A stretch of DNA of 64,000 nucleotides, taken from Lineus longissimus. Lineage: Eukaryota > Nemertea > Pilidiophora > Heteronemertea > Lineidae. Below, one piece after another: positions 53,324 to 63,762 of the stretch (position 1 is its first letter; every line of letters begins with the position of its first letter). The notes below the pieces were generated by a model, which saw nothing but the letters and a program-made list of their open reading frames with translations, was not told where the DNA came from and made no database searches. The translations under genes were made by a program, and so were the position numbers. The stretch is from positions 7,562,001 to 7,626,000 of the forward strand of contig NC_088317.1 of assembly GCF_910592395.1 (NCBI RefSeq), given 5' to 3'.

Positions 53324-53982
53324 ATGATGGAAGAAGGGCAAAGTTTCGACGGCAGAAATGCTTTGCCCTTTGGGGCCATAATTCAAGGGGCGCCCTGGAG
53401 CAGGAAAACAGAATTTACTATGCGCTTGATCGAAAATGCCAGTCGTATCTTCGATAGACCATTCGAGCACACATATATCTCTTCTATGGGCAGCGAAGTA
53501 AAACCGTGGCTGAAATTGAAAGTGACACGACGAGAAAGTGAATAATGCTAGTTCAAGGACTGCCCGAAAATATGGACGATTACATTCACCCGCAACAGCA
53601 CAACGGAGAGCAGAAGTTCGGATTGCATATCTACGACGATTTAATGGAGGACGTCTCGAAGAGCAAAGCTATTTCCGATATGGCGACAAGAAAATGTCAT
53701 CATAATTCACTTTCCTGGATAATTTTGATGCAAAATATGGTCTACCAAGGCTCGGAACGGATTACTCTACAACGCTGCGCCCATATTTACGTGCTATTTC
53801 ATAGTCCATTAGATAAATCTACAGCCTGTCATCTCGGCTCCAGGATTATGCCGGCCAACCAACGGCTTTTCATGGAAATTTATGAAAAGGCAACTTCAAA
53901 ACCGAACGGATATCTTTTCGTCGATGGCACTCAAAATAGTCCGGAGGAGATTCGCTTCAGGACAGACCTTTTCGGAGACTAG
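53324..53982 (+). pseudogene. Genome-packaging ATPase (FtsK/HerA, A32-like), damaged P-loop and frameshift
   Basis: Drives DNA into the capsid. The first frame (ATG 53324; MMEEGQSFDGRNALPFGAII) has Walker A as QGAPWSRKTEF, where the Gly before Lys is Arg (AGG for GGG). It stops at 53545. The second frame (53545-53982) has Walker B FGLHIYDDLMEDV, the sensor segment SWIILMQNMVYQGS and AHIYVLFHSP. The two frames meet in TAATG, which superficially looks like termination-reinitiation, but the homology break there and the general decay favour an indel. Contains DMATRKCHHNS where an Arg finger-like position is expected. Confidence 0.85.
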
Positions 53983-54373
53983 CAAAGAATATTTGTACCA
54001 CGAAAATTGTACAACAATAGTAAGCGAATTTGGCAAAAAAACCGCTTAGAACAATGTGATAGGCTTCGCTTGGATGCGGTGTGTGAGAAGACAACAATAA
54101 ACATTGAGTCAAAAGAGATCGTTTCGTGCAATTATATATTACCAGTGCCAGTATAGTTTAAGATGCTACCAAATAATAGACACCTCGTGGAGCAATTAAT
54201 TCGGAGTAAACAGAAGGGGAGACGCAAAGGAACGGGGAGGAGACAGTTATAATAGGCAGAGGAATCTCCCTCGCGATTCCACTGCCGCCGATCATATCGA
54301 TTTTTTATCGCTCTTGAGCAAAACTAGCAAAAAGAATTAAGCAAAACTCTTGGAAATCGCCAACGCGGGGCAA
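53983..54373. other. Spacer; possible tiny basic peptide gene 54163-54252
   Basis: Mostly non-coding. A 29-codon frame (MLPNNRHLVEQLIRSKQKGR..., Lys/Arg-rich end) lies at 54163-54252 on the plus strand and could be a small DNA-binding core peptide, but there is no independent support. Confidence 0.3.
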
Positions 54374-54619
54374 ATGGACGCTTTGCTCGAATGCATCCAC
54401 AACGTGGGTTATAGAAATTCGAGCGGCATTTCAGCGGATAAGATCAGGAAATTGCAGAAACACAGCTCTATGGTACAGAAGCTCTTTCGCCCACGAACAA
54501 GCCTGCAGCGACGCAAAGACATACTGGCTACCGAAGGCATCAAAGGAGGATTCTTGAGCGCCTTGATTCCACTGGCCGTTTCGGCGATTGGCAGTTTGAT
54601 CGGTGGAATCGGCAAATAA
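54374..54619 (+). CDS. Small membrane-active minor virion protein (pX/pVI-like), 81 aa
   Basis: The ATG 54374 (MDALLECIHNVGYRNSSG) is chosen over a TTG eight codons upstream. The middle is basic (KIRKLQKHSSMVQKLFRPRT, SLQRRKDIL) and the C-terminus is glycine-rich and hydrophobic (GGFLSALIPLAVSAIGSLIG). The LLxCIxNV start and hydrophobic tail match the small core/membrane-lytic protein found between ATPase and capsid genes of Polinton/adintovirus elements. Intact. Confidence 0.6.
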   Translation: MDALLECIHNVGYRNSSGISADKIRKLQKHSSMVQKLFRPRTSLQRRKDILATEGIKGGFLSALIPLAVSAIGSLIGGIGK

Positions 54620-54659
54620 GTCTTTCCTCCGTTTTCGAAATATAACTTTAGCCAGCAAA

Positions 54660-55271
54660 ATGGCCAGATATTCAGGACAACAGGACAAAGGGGGATTCGA
54701 GGAATGTATCTTAATTCCGTTGGAAGTCTACAAGCGTCGTTGTGCGATGGTCGGTGCAGACATGCCGACTAACAGTTACGATTCATCAACGGCGAAAGCC
54801 TTTCACTCTATCAGCAACGAGGCAGCATATGACAAGGAGCAGGAGGAGCCTTCATCGGATCGACTGTTAGTGGCGAAAAAATATGCCAATCTACCGGCCG
54901 ATTTAAAAATGAAACTTTTCAGTCAGGCTCGAAGAAGAGAGACAAAAGCTTTATTCGATCGCGTAGCGGATTACGGGGAAAAGAATGTACTCGATCTGCT
55001 CGCGCCCACTTTGAAATTACACCACCCCTTTATTAAGGACATTACGAAAAATTACGTAAGACGTCACCGTTCAACGATAGACTGGGATCCGTTCAGCTAC
55101 GAATTAATAATCGAGGGAACAAAGTTACCCAATACAAATATCGTACGAAACATTGAATTCCTGATGAAGCCGGAGAGCATGAACTACGTTGTCCCGCCGG
55201 GGGCCACCGAATTGAGAGATGCCTTCTTGAAGATCGAAGTGCCGCCGGGATGGATAGCCTATACACCGTAA
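54660..55271 (+). CDS. Conserved Polinton-type virion-associated protein (203 aa), intact
   Basis: Start ATG 54660 (MARYSGQQDKGGFEECILIP) follows the previous stop by 40 bases. The N-terminus EECILIPLEVYKRRCAM, a Ser/Glu linker, a helical middle (LPADLKMKLFSQARRRETKAL) and the end IVRNIEFLMKP...VPPGATELRDAF correspond to a two-part protein (virion segment plus small winged-helix-like C-terminal region) seen in this position in Polintons. Exact role unknown to me. Open throughout. Confidence 0.55.
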   Translation: MARYSGQQDKGGFEECILIPLEVYKRRCAMVGADMPTNSYDSSTAKAFHSISNEAAYDKEQEEPSSDRLLVAKKYANLPADLKMKLFSQARRRETKALFDRVADYGEKNVLDLLAPTLKLHHPFIKDITKNYVRRHRSTIDWDPFSYELIIEGTKLPNTNIVRNIEFLMKPESMNYVVPPGATELRDAFLKIEVPPGWIAYTP

Positions 55272-55272
55272 A

Positions 55273-55858
55273 ATGAAGAGACCGTCTACCAACACACCCC
55301 CACTACTATCAGAGGGAAAAAAACCGAAACTTGTCGCTGATGACGACGGTTCCAAATTGACACCAATTCAGAGCCAATTACGAAGTCAAAATTGTTATCT
55401 CCACTCGCGGGGCGCGCCTTGGAGGAGAGCATCAGCACAGAAGAGGGTGTCTTTTCGGCGTTGATGAAGGCGAAAAAGCAGCCCAAAGGAAGGAAACATC
55501 GGTTCTGGGCTTGCCAATACCTCTATCTTTTGCCATGAGTTCACAAGAAAAAGCTACAAGTGCACCAAAATTGTTTAAGGATTCAGAAATACCGAAGCAA
55601 CGACGCTCGTCACGTCTGAGTAAAACCAGGGAAAAAGCACTTATACTCGGGAGTTAAAAAGCAACGCCTGTACAAACTGTGCCCAATTGGTCCCAAAACA
55701 AATCATGGAGTCCTCTATTGGAATCAACAGCTAGAAAACGAAGAAGAAGAACAATCGGACCGCATAACCAAGTGAGAAAAACGCACCTAGCTCTTAAAGG
55801 ATTTGTGAGGGGAAAATATCGTGTTTTTAGAAACAAAAAACTAAAATTCAGCCTGTAA
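55273..55858 (+). pseudogene. Basic Polinton protein, frameshift plus in-frame stop
   Basis: ATG 55273 one base after the previous stop (MKRPSTNTPPLLSEGKKPKL). The first frame ends at 55464. Another frame, open from about 55390, runs EGEKAAQRKETSVLGLPIPL, SRLSKTREKALILGS, meets TAA at 55656 and continues in the same frame (WSPLLESTARKRRRRTIGPH) to a TAA at 55856-55858. The Lys/Arg-rich C-terminus suggests a DNA-binding or core protein. Two lesions. Family not recognised. Confidence 0.45.
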
Positions 55859-55881
55859 AATCGTTCGAGGACAAATTCATC

Positions 55882-56410
55882 ATGGTGCTGGTTCCTTACC
55901 GTCCGGACTTAAACGCATATCGAAGACACTATCAGACGGGTTCCGGGCTTCCCGTTTTTCGAGGAGATAGCTTATACCAGCATGGGCATTGACTCGGAGG
56001 CATATTCAGCTCAATATTCAAAAAGTGGTTCCGATGCTGAAAAAAGTCGTGGTTCCTTCCATAAAAAAGCCGTAAGCGCTGGAAAGAGCCTCTTAAAATC
56101 GGGGGCTCAAGCGCTTTCGGACGTGGTGTCCGGTGAAAAAGATATTAAAACCGCCCTGAAGAAAAGGGGAAAGAAAGCTTACACGAAATCGGACATAACG
56201 TTAAAAAGCAAGTTGTTGGCGGGATCAGGCGTCAAATCTTAGCGCCGGATAATACAGATGAAGAAATTGGGCAGAGTTTAACGGCCAAAAGACACAAAAA
56301 ACAAGGAAAAGCCCATGTGGGGGCCCAGGAGTCCCAAGAAGGAAAAAAGGAAGAGAAAATCACGTAAAAACCGACGACAACAGCAGGGAGGCAACATTTT
56401 CTTCAGCTAA
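55882..56410 (+). pseudogene. pVI-like minor capsid/core protein, multiply frameshifted
   Basis: The ATG 55882 gives MVLVPYRPDLNAYRRHYQTG then SGLPVFRGDSLYQHGH, stop. The next frame (to 56242) has SFHKKAVSAGKSLLKSGAQA and LSDVVSGEKDIKTALKKRGK. A third frame ends in a very basic tail and GGNIFFS at 56408-56410. The order G-x-PVFRG...YQHGHG-like / amphipathic helix repeats / basic tail is that of small Polinton proteins next to the capsid gene, probably cementing or internal proteins. At least two indels. Confidence 0.55.
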
Positions 56411-56425
56411 AGTATAAGAGCTATC

Positions 56426-57765
56426 ATGTCGCTATTGGATACGGACTCTTGCGATTGCGGACGTAGCGAATTGGAACTCTTTGAAGTTAAGCCCACACAG
56501 ACGAGTATAGAGGACAGTTCATTCAAAGAGTTCCATCCTATCACTTCCCTGGACAAGGGTGGTCCAATTGAATTTAGGGTCAACGCCGCCGAAGACGAAT
56601 ATTTGAATTTGGGAGACAGCTTTTTATATCTGAAATTCAGGATCCTGGACAAAGATGGTGCATTACTCACGACAGCGGACCCATTTCCCGATAAATCGCT
56701 GGTGTTTCCCATCAATTATTTTATCGGAAGCTATTTCAAACAGGTTGAGGTTTACGCCAATGGAAGACAGGTAGGGGGGCACGATCAGATGTACGGCTAT
56801 CATTCGTATCTCGAGTCCATCCTCTCGTTCTCGAAGGCAGCAAAAAGTGACCAGCTCCAAATTGGTGGATATTACAAGAACACAGCGAACCCCGATCTAC
56901 AGGGTAATACCGTGAAAACAGGAATAAGTGCAAACAAAGGCGCCAATGCTCTCTTTAAGTGGACAAAAGGCAGTAAAACGGTAGAATGCCTGGGGCAGAT
57001 TCACAACGAACTCTTTGCGCAGAAAAAATTAATTCTGAGTCAGGTAAAACTGACGGTAAGATTGGTGAGACATGACCCCAGTTTTGTCTTAATGGCCAAG
57101 GATAACACCCAGGAGTACACGATTAGTTTGGAGGAAGCGATTTCGAAAATCAATATCAAAACTATGGCCGAACATGTTCGCCTTAGCCATGAGGAACGTA
57201 TTTTGCAAGGACCCGCCAAATATCCCGTAACATCGGTTCAATGAAGTTTTATACAAATGGCGCCAACCGTTCGGATTTGTCAGAAAATAACTTGTTACAG
57301 GGTCGTTTACCGGGAAGAATCGTCGAAGGATTGGTGGAGTCCGACGCTTTTAACGGAACGCTGGACAAGAACCCGTTCAACTTTCAACACGTCAATGTGT
57401 CGAGTATTACGTTGCGACAAAACCGAACGCCAGTACCGTTTGAAACGATCAAACTCGATTACGGCAACGATCAGTTCCTACCCAGTTACTTCACGGTATT
57501 ACACGGAACTAACGTTTGGGGAACTGACCAGGGAATAGCTATAAACGCGAACGAGGATTATCCGAAAGGATACGCTCTCTACGTCTTCAACCTGTTAGCA
57601 GATGATTCAAACGGTTCCAATTTCAACTTGGTACGTGAGGGAAACATAAGTCTTGACATTCGTTTGAAAGAACCAGCCGATAAGAGTATAACTATTGTAG
57701 TTTATATGGAATTCGACGCTATTGTGGAAATTGACAACAATCGCACAGTCATCTTCAATGAATAA
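56426..57765 (+). pseudogene. Major capsid protein (double jelly-roll, F54H12.2-like), split in two frames
   Basis: The first frame, 56426-57244 (272 codons), has SFKEFHPITSLDKGGPIEF, VFPINYFIGSYFKQVEVYAN and GGHDQMYGYHSYLESILSF. The second, 57241-57765 (174 codons), has QGRLPGRIVEGLVESDAFNG and NPFNFQHVNVSSITL. Together they match the transposon-derived F54H12.2-like protein, the Polinton major capsid protein with two jelly-rolls. The frames overlap as ATGA (57241-57244). A one-base indel is the simplest cause, since the family is normally one chain. Total about 446 codons, somewhat short of typical. Protease and minor capsid genes flank it. Confidence 0.8.
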
Positions 57766-58299
57766 TAAGGAAATCGATCGTCTTCTCAAACGACATTTGG
57801 AAACACGAACAACCTTCGTTGACGTTTGCGCGGCTGATACACTGCCGTTAGAGCCAAGAGACAGAAAACCATGTGCAGACGTTGTGAATACGGACATCGC
57901 TTCCGGTCCAGGCAAACATTGGATGGCTTTTACTTTTCTCCAAATCAAATACCCGAATATTATGATCCGTACGGCTTTTTGCCAGCTGTATCAACATTCT
58001 ACGATTTTCTAGGCACAAGAAAACATTACTACAGGCGAAATACACGCATGATCCAAAACCCACTCAGTACAGTTTGTGGACAACACGTTATTTACTATAT
58101 TTTCCAAAAATGTAGAAGCCACACCATGCGGGATATAGTGAACAGTTTTGATAAGAATCGTTTGAACGAAAACGATGAAATGGTGAACAATTTTGTGACA
58201 AAAACATATGCCGCTTATCATAAACCAGTGTTCGATTCCAGTTTCCTCCATTTCCATATCGCAAAAAGCTTAAAAGAGATATTGTATGGGGCAGATTGA
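57758..58299 (+). pseudogene. Adenain-like cysteine protease, one frameshift
   Basis: Matures capsid proteins. The ATG 57758 overlaps the capsid gene's end (MNNKEIDRLLKRHLETRTTF). The catalytic His is in SGPGKHWMAFTF (about 57908-57945). After a frameshift at about 57940-57950 the second frame carries PEYYDPYGFLPA (acidic residue) and QNPLSTVCGQHVIYYIFQKC (catalytic Cys in CGQH, about 58075). Order His-Asp-Cys and about 180 codons fit the C5 adenain family. Last gene of the block. Confidence 0.85.
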
Positions 58300-59067
58300 G
58301 AGCATATATAACAAGCGCATCATGTATCCATTAATAATGTGTATCTCTTCTTGTAAAATGAATATTATTTGTAGAACTTGTTGGCTGAATGCATGTAAAG
58401 ACCATACGCGAGCAAATATAGATTTTCAAATTGAGTAATTTTTTTTTCTGACGAACTGATTAGCAATTTCCTAAAAAAAAATTATTAACGAATTAAAATT
58501 ATAATGGTGCTTATTAAAACACAAAAATATTGAATGCAAATATATATATAGGCCATTGTACACACTTATAGGCCTTCATAAGAAAGGTATACTCTTGTAT
58601 AACAAAGATCGATGGGAAAATGCCGACCAACTTTATATTATAAGCATAGCCAACTTGAGACAACTATTTTCATGGCGGGTGAGCTTCTCCCGAAAAACAT
58701 AGAAAAAAATGCGCCATGTACGGCAGGCATCTTCCATTGAGTGTTAATTTTAGAATCGGAATATATTAAGCATTCTATAGGGCGTTTATTAAAATAAAAC
58801 GCGTATACTCGAGCGGTGAACATCCACGTAGACCAAGAGCATTAAGAAGAAGATGTATTCCTCTATATAGTGAGCCAAGCAAACGCTCAGCCCGGGCACA
58901 CATACAATGTACATGTGCTATCGTCATCAAAAACCCAATCAGGGAAACAGAATAAAAATGCATAAGCATGTCTAAAACTGCATTTTTGTCACGGGGTCGG
59001 ACGCGCCTGGGTCTTTAAGCATATAAAAATGTTATGCATGAAGAAAAATCGACGTGAAAAGACAACA
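58300..59067. other. Right-arm non-coding, AT-rich
   Basis: No gene seen between the protease and the right TIR. Contains a short (TA)n run near 58540 and A-runs. Confidence 0.5.
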
Positions 59068-59979
59068 GAAATAAAAGTGTTTTTTCATATCACAAATACG
59101 TCGTATATGAGTTATTCTTTCTTCATGTACATGTCAAAATATCCACCCTTCCATCAGGATAAGGGTGGCGTAAGAGAGTTGTCCTGCCCTCCTCTTCCCG
59201 CGCTATACGAACCCGGTCACCATGCGAGACGAAGAGGACAGACTTCGTTGCTTTGGAGCTAAACGGACATTGAGGAGACGGGGCCCTAAAATGTGGCGAC
59301 GAGTCGAGGCAATTCGCGTCATAATTTTAGCTAAGATGAGCAGTCAAAGACTAGGATTGGAGAGTTGTCCTGTCCTGTTCTTCCCGCGCTATACGAACCC
59401 GGCCACCATGCGAGACGAAGAGGACAGACCTCGTTGCTTTGGAGTTAAACGGTCATTGAGGAGACGGGACCCCTAAAATGTGGCGACGAGTCGAGGCAAT
59501 TCGCGTCATAATTTTAGCTAGGATGAGCAGTCTCTATGCATAGTCAATGACAAGGATTGCCTAGACACTGATAACATCCCAGTTATAGCAACAGAATGCT
59601 TCAGTAGGCTATTTGCCCCGAACAGACTTTCCCGATGGTGGAGACCCTAATTGATCCACACTCTTCGCTCCGCTCGCTTGTGACAGCAGCCCGTAAAACC
59701 TCAGGAGGAGCGCGAATAAGAGTGCACATTAATCTGTGCTCGTTGCGGCATCGGGCTGCTTGTACTCTGCTACGCGACGAATGCCCTCCCGTGGGCAGCG
59801 CGGACGGATAGCGCCGAATTTTTGAGCGCTGACACGAAGCGCGGAAAAAATTCTTCAAGCACAATATCACGGGAGGGCATTTGTCGCGGGCGTCGAATGA
59901 TGCACCTTTCGACGCCCCGGGACCCTCGGACTTTGGGCCTCGGATTTTGGGCGTTGAAAGGGACATTATACCTATTACT
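59068..59979. repeat. Polinton right terminal inverted repeat with internal duplication
   Basis: Reverse complement of 32413-33139, but longer because a segment of about 186 bp is duplicated: AGAGTTGTCCTG...GATGAGCAGTC occurs at about 59174-59345 and 59360-59533. The left TIR has one copy. The short frames in both TIRs mirror each other. Confidence 0.9.
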
Positions 59980-59985
59980 TTTGCC
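59980..59985. repeat. Target-site duplication TTTGCC (right) of the Polinton
   Basis: Second copy of the 6-bp duplication, immediately followed by the gypsy integrase frame. Confidence 0.9.
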
Positions 59986-60960
59986 TTCTGATAAACGTAC
60001 TGCTAGGGCGCTGCGCGTGAAAGCTGAGCAGTATCTTTTGTGCAATGGTATCATGTTCCGTGTTCTCTTCCCTCAGGACAGCGACCATTTCTGTTTCCAG
60101 TTGGTTGTCCCGGAGAAGTTCGACCCGATCATCCATCGCTGTCACGACAGCTTGCTTGCTTCTCACCAGGGTTGTGTTCGAACATATCTCACGATGAGGA
60201 ACAATTTCTTCTTCTTCAACATGTTCCAGCGTATAACCTCCTATGTTCAGGCCTTCTCAAGTTGCCAGGAGTTCCGACCAAAGGCTGATAGCACCAGGCC
60301 TTTCCACATGCCGGTTCCTACTGAGTATTGTATCTTTGCCAATATCAGTCTTGATTTCAAGAGTATACCCACCTCTGACTCTGGTCACAAACATGTCATG
60401 ATTGTCTGCTTTCCATTACCAGGTATCTTGTTTGCGCTGCTTTGAAAGATCTATAAGCTAGCACCATTTGTGAAGCATTCATTCAGAAAGAAGACCATGC
60501 TGGACTCAAAGCAAACACAGCAGGAGGCACAAAACGAGAAGCTTTCAAACAAGCTAAGCAGTTGCCCCTTATATACAAAAGGGCAGTTTGTATCTTTCCA
60601 AGCCCTCTTCCAGTAGCGTCCAGGCCAACTCGCGTCGCGAAAGCTGAATGCTTCATGGTGTGGTCCATTCGCAATTACTGATGTTCTCGACAGGTCCGAT
60701 TATGTTCTGAGTGATTTACAGGGCAGAGTTCTTCCCAATGTCTTTCCCTTCAACTGCTTGAAACCGGCCTTCATGGGCTCCTCTGGAGGTGTGAAAAATA
60801 TCACCCACCTTCAGAAATTGTGAGAAGCCTGCGAGAAGTCACCGCCTCTGGAGAAGGTCAGTGACACAACAAATCGTACTGTCACGGACGAAGCTGGTGC
60901 GCACCTTGTGACCAAGTTATTTTTGTTGCTCAAAGCCAACCTGTGCTGTTGTCAGATCAT
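59986..60960 (+). pseudogene. Gypsy B integrase, 3' part of pol
   Basis: The frame continues from 32412 (SDKRTARALRVKAEQYLLCN). The HHCC zinc finger is HRCHDSLLASHQG ... VQAFSSCQEF, in which the first Cys is Phe. The catalytic core begins ISLDFKSIPTSDSGHKHVMI (first Asp); the frame stops at 60445. Later pieces include the integrase C-terminal GPF module: CGPFAITDVLDRSDYVLSDL, then GRVLPNVFPFNCLKPAF (about 60657-60770). Several stops. Confirms that the Polinton lies inside pol between RNase H and integrase. Confidence 0.85.
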
Positions 60961-61260
60961 GCTGCATTTTGGACCATAACAATGGTTTTGCAGCCACACA
61001 GCAACTGGATATTGCACGTCAGTTACGTTTGCTCGGAGTTGTTGAAAATCCTCCATCATCTGACTCTGGTTTATTGATTCGCAAAGCTCGATTCAGAGCT
61101 GGTCATCTGGAAGTACTTCTGTCCTTTGCATTGACCAAGGGGCAACATTCCTTCTGGTATTGTCCGCACTTGGACCCAAACAGCTTACCGCTCATTAGAC
61201 ATGTCATGGCTTGTAGTGCAATCCAGTGCACAGTGCACCTGCAAAATTACTGAGGCAAAT
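60961..61260 (+). other. Possible gypsy B 3' coding remnant
   Basis: A 94-codon frame (60969-61253; LDIARQLRLLGVVENPPSSD) has no recognisable domain. It directly follows integrase, so it may be a pol tail or an extra gypsy gene. Confidence 0.3.
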
Positions 61261-63510
61261 ATTGTAGGATTTATTATTTTTTTCATGTGTGCGTCAGACC
61301 ACGGAGATGCTGTTTGATTCATTTTATTGTTTTCGAATTGTGGACGAACTGCCCATATTCTTGTTTTGGTGTTGCTGCCTTATCATTGTAGGCTGTGTGT
61401 TGTACTCTGCCTTTTGATTTTGGTATAGGCCCAATTGAGGAAGACAACTCAGTAGTGTGTATTCTTTATCTTGCATTGCAACTTAAGAACGGTTGTGAGA
61501 GCCATGTCGCCAGATTTTTGTGCTGTCTCCTATGCGGTCAGCTTCAGGTGCAGCCATGTCATTATCAAAAATTATTAGCTATCTTTATAGCCGCTTTTGC
61601 CCAATTTTCAGCCTTCTATGTTTGTCTGGCGATACATCGTTGTCTGAACTTGAACAATATGATAATACACCTTAGCCTGTGAGGTGGTATAAGAGCATGG
61701 TCAACATGTGCTGTTTCTTCTGATAAGACAGTATTATCTAGTTTTCTCTTACGTGCATTGTAACCTGTACGGTCATAGAAATAACGTCATTTCATTTTCA
61801 GATTGTTCCCTGTTAGACACACTTACCAGACGATGTACCATTCTCTGGATTGATGCATTCTTATTCAGCATTCCTCGCTCTCTGTCTGTGTTTTCCAGCT
61901 ATCCGTCAGTTGTTTTGTTTTATACATAGCTTTGTGAATTGTATACATTTACGTGTTTTGCATTAAGACACTTCTGTCGTGTTGTGACACCCTATAGTTA
62001 GTTAATGTTTTTTGACACCCTGTAGTCCCTTATAATTAGCATAGGTGGCAGCACTGGGTGGGGTGAGTGGGGACTTGCAAGATGGATGGAGGACAGAACA
62101 CATGGTTCAAGACAAGAGTTTATTTTGATGATGAGAAAAGAGAGATATAAACAGTTATGAAGTAGTTGATTTACATCAAGAGTTTGAGTTAATTCATTTT
62201 TACAGTAGGTCTCTCCGACCGGATTGAGAAGCAGTAAAAGTGATTTTTCTTCATCTAATGAGAACTGTGTGAACTCTGTGACCATGTGTTATTCCTGTTC
62301 ATTTTGTGTACAGTTGGCCTGTGCATTCGGCCTATGTTAGTTGTTGCTCAGTGCAGATGAAGCCAATGCATGCTGCTGTCCACAAGAATGACTCTGCTGC
62401 ACTTTTGATGCGGTTTTGAGTACAGAGAACATTGTACTGTGTCTCCATCGGGTATAGAACATCTTTGTGTGAATATTCCGGGGAAAAATGTCAATCAATT
62501 CTGAGAAGAGACATTTACAGTGAACCGTGCTATCAACGTTCGTTGGACGTCGTCAGTCGGATTTGTCAAATTCGTATCATTGCTAATTGATGTGTTTCTA
62601 CCAACACTGAGTTTTGTCGAGATCGTCAAGTCACGGAGACGGAGAACACTACACTGTCGAGCGTGTTTCATAAATCGTGTTCTCAACGCCTGAGTGTCGA
62701 CGAGTTTTTTTTCTCTCGTTTTCTCGTCCCTGAGCTGAGAACTGGTGTTTTTCTCAACATTGAGCATCGTCATTTGTGTGCTCATCATTTGTCAAGTTCG
62801 ATGCTGATGTGTTCCCGCTAACGCTGAGTGTCGTCATTTGAGCATCGTCGAGAGCTGTAGTCTACATTCTCGTCGTCGATTGAGTGCTCAACATCCGAGT
62901 ACCAGCAGTGTATTCGCGTCGAGTATCTTCATGGTCATCTTGTGTGTGAGAGCGAAGCTGTTCATACTTCATCCCATGTCAAGGGTCGTATCCCGTGCTG
63001 CATTGAAGAACTGAACTGTGTTTTGGCTAAGAACTGAACTGTTTTCAAATGTGCGCCTTGAGATTTAAGAACACTTCTGAGTTAGCGAGTCATCATCTCC
63101 CAAGGACTGTGACTTTCCAGTTTAGTGCATTGTTGTCATGTGCATGAACTAATATAACTTTCTTTCAGCAATAATATTTGATTCTCTTTCAGATATTGAG
63201 TAATTTTGAGATCTTTGCCTTGTATTTGGTATAGAAGTTGGCCTTTTACTATGGTATTACATTGAACACTTGTTGTATGTATTGAGTTTGAGTATCTTAG
63301 TCTAGGTATGTGTCGGCCTTTGTACTAAGTTAACATACATTGTTTGTGCATGTAGTTGAATCACCACCTGAGTCTGAGTTCGAGTTTCAGTATCTTGGTC
63401 AAGGTTTGCGAATGCTTGTACTAAGTCACCATACATTGAGTTTGAGAATTTTGCTTATTATTGGATGACGGTAACCCTTTGATAAGTGAACACACGTCGG
63501 TGTTTTCTCC
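61261..63510. other. No recognisable gene; possible gypsy B 3' region
   Basis: A GGTGGGGTGAGTGGGGACTT purine-rich run at about 62056-62075 could be a polypurine tract, but no matching LTR at the 5' side was found. Short frames lack domains. Confidence 0.35.
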
Positions 63511-63517
63511 TGACTTT

Positions 63518-63762
63518 AGTCTTGAGAATCTTCGCGGTAGTACCGGTTGTAATTTGACCTTGCTGCATACCACTTCGAGTTGAGTTTGAGAATCTTCGCT
63601 GTAGTACAGGTTGTAATTTGACCTTGCTACACCTCAACAATCACTTTGAGTCGAGTTTGAGAATTTGCGCTGCAGTTTACAGATTGTAATTTGACCTTGC
63701 TGCATGTCTACTACCAAGTTGAGTGAGTTTGTGCTGTAGGGTTGTGATTAGACCTTGCTGTG
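63518..63762. repeat. Degenerate tandem repeat, unit about 65-80 bp, four copies
   Basis: Each unit contains GAGAATCTTCGCTGTAGTA and GGTTGTAATTTGACCTTGCT with variation (starts about 63524, 63586, 63657, 63722). Non-coding. Confidence 0.7.

Larger units (their letters stand above)
32413..59979. mobile_element. Complete Polinton/Maverick-type (adintovirus-like) element, 27,567 bp
   Basis: Starts AGTAGTAGGTATAATGTCCC and ends with the near-perfect reverse complement (GGGACATTATACCTATTACT). TIRs cover about 727 bp (left) and 912 bp (right). Flanking 6-bp TTTGCC duplications; the host gypsy frame is restored exactly when the element and one duplication are removed. Without the 6,005-bp LINE and its 11-bp duplication it is about 21.55 kb, within the 15-25 kb or so usual for the group. 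Gene content (PolB, retroviral-like integrase with chromodomain, packaging ATPase, adenain-like protease, double-jelly-roll capsid, penton) defines it. Most genes are broken. Confidence 0.95.

Noticed and set aside
57241-57765. Independent small capsid gene
   Set aside because: Its content continues the capsid protein of the preceding frame; a frameshifted single gene is simpler.
63518-63762. CRISPR-like array
   Set aside because: Repeats are degenerate, of unequal length and not separated by unique spacers; the DNA is eukaryotic.
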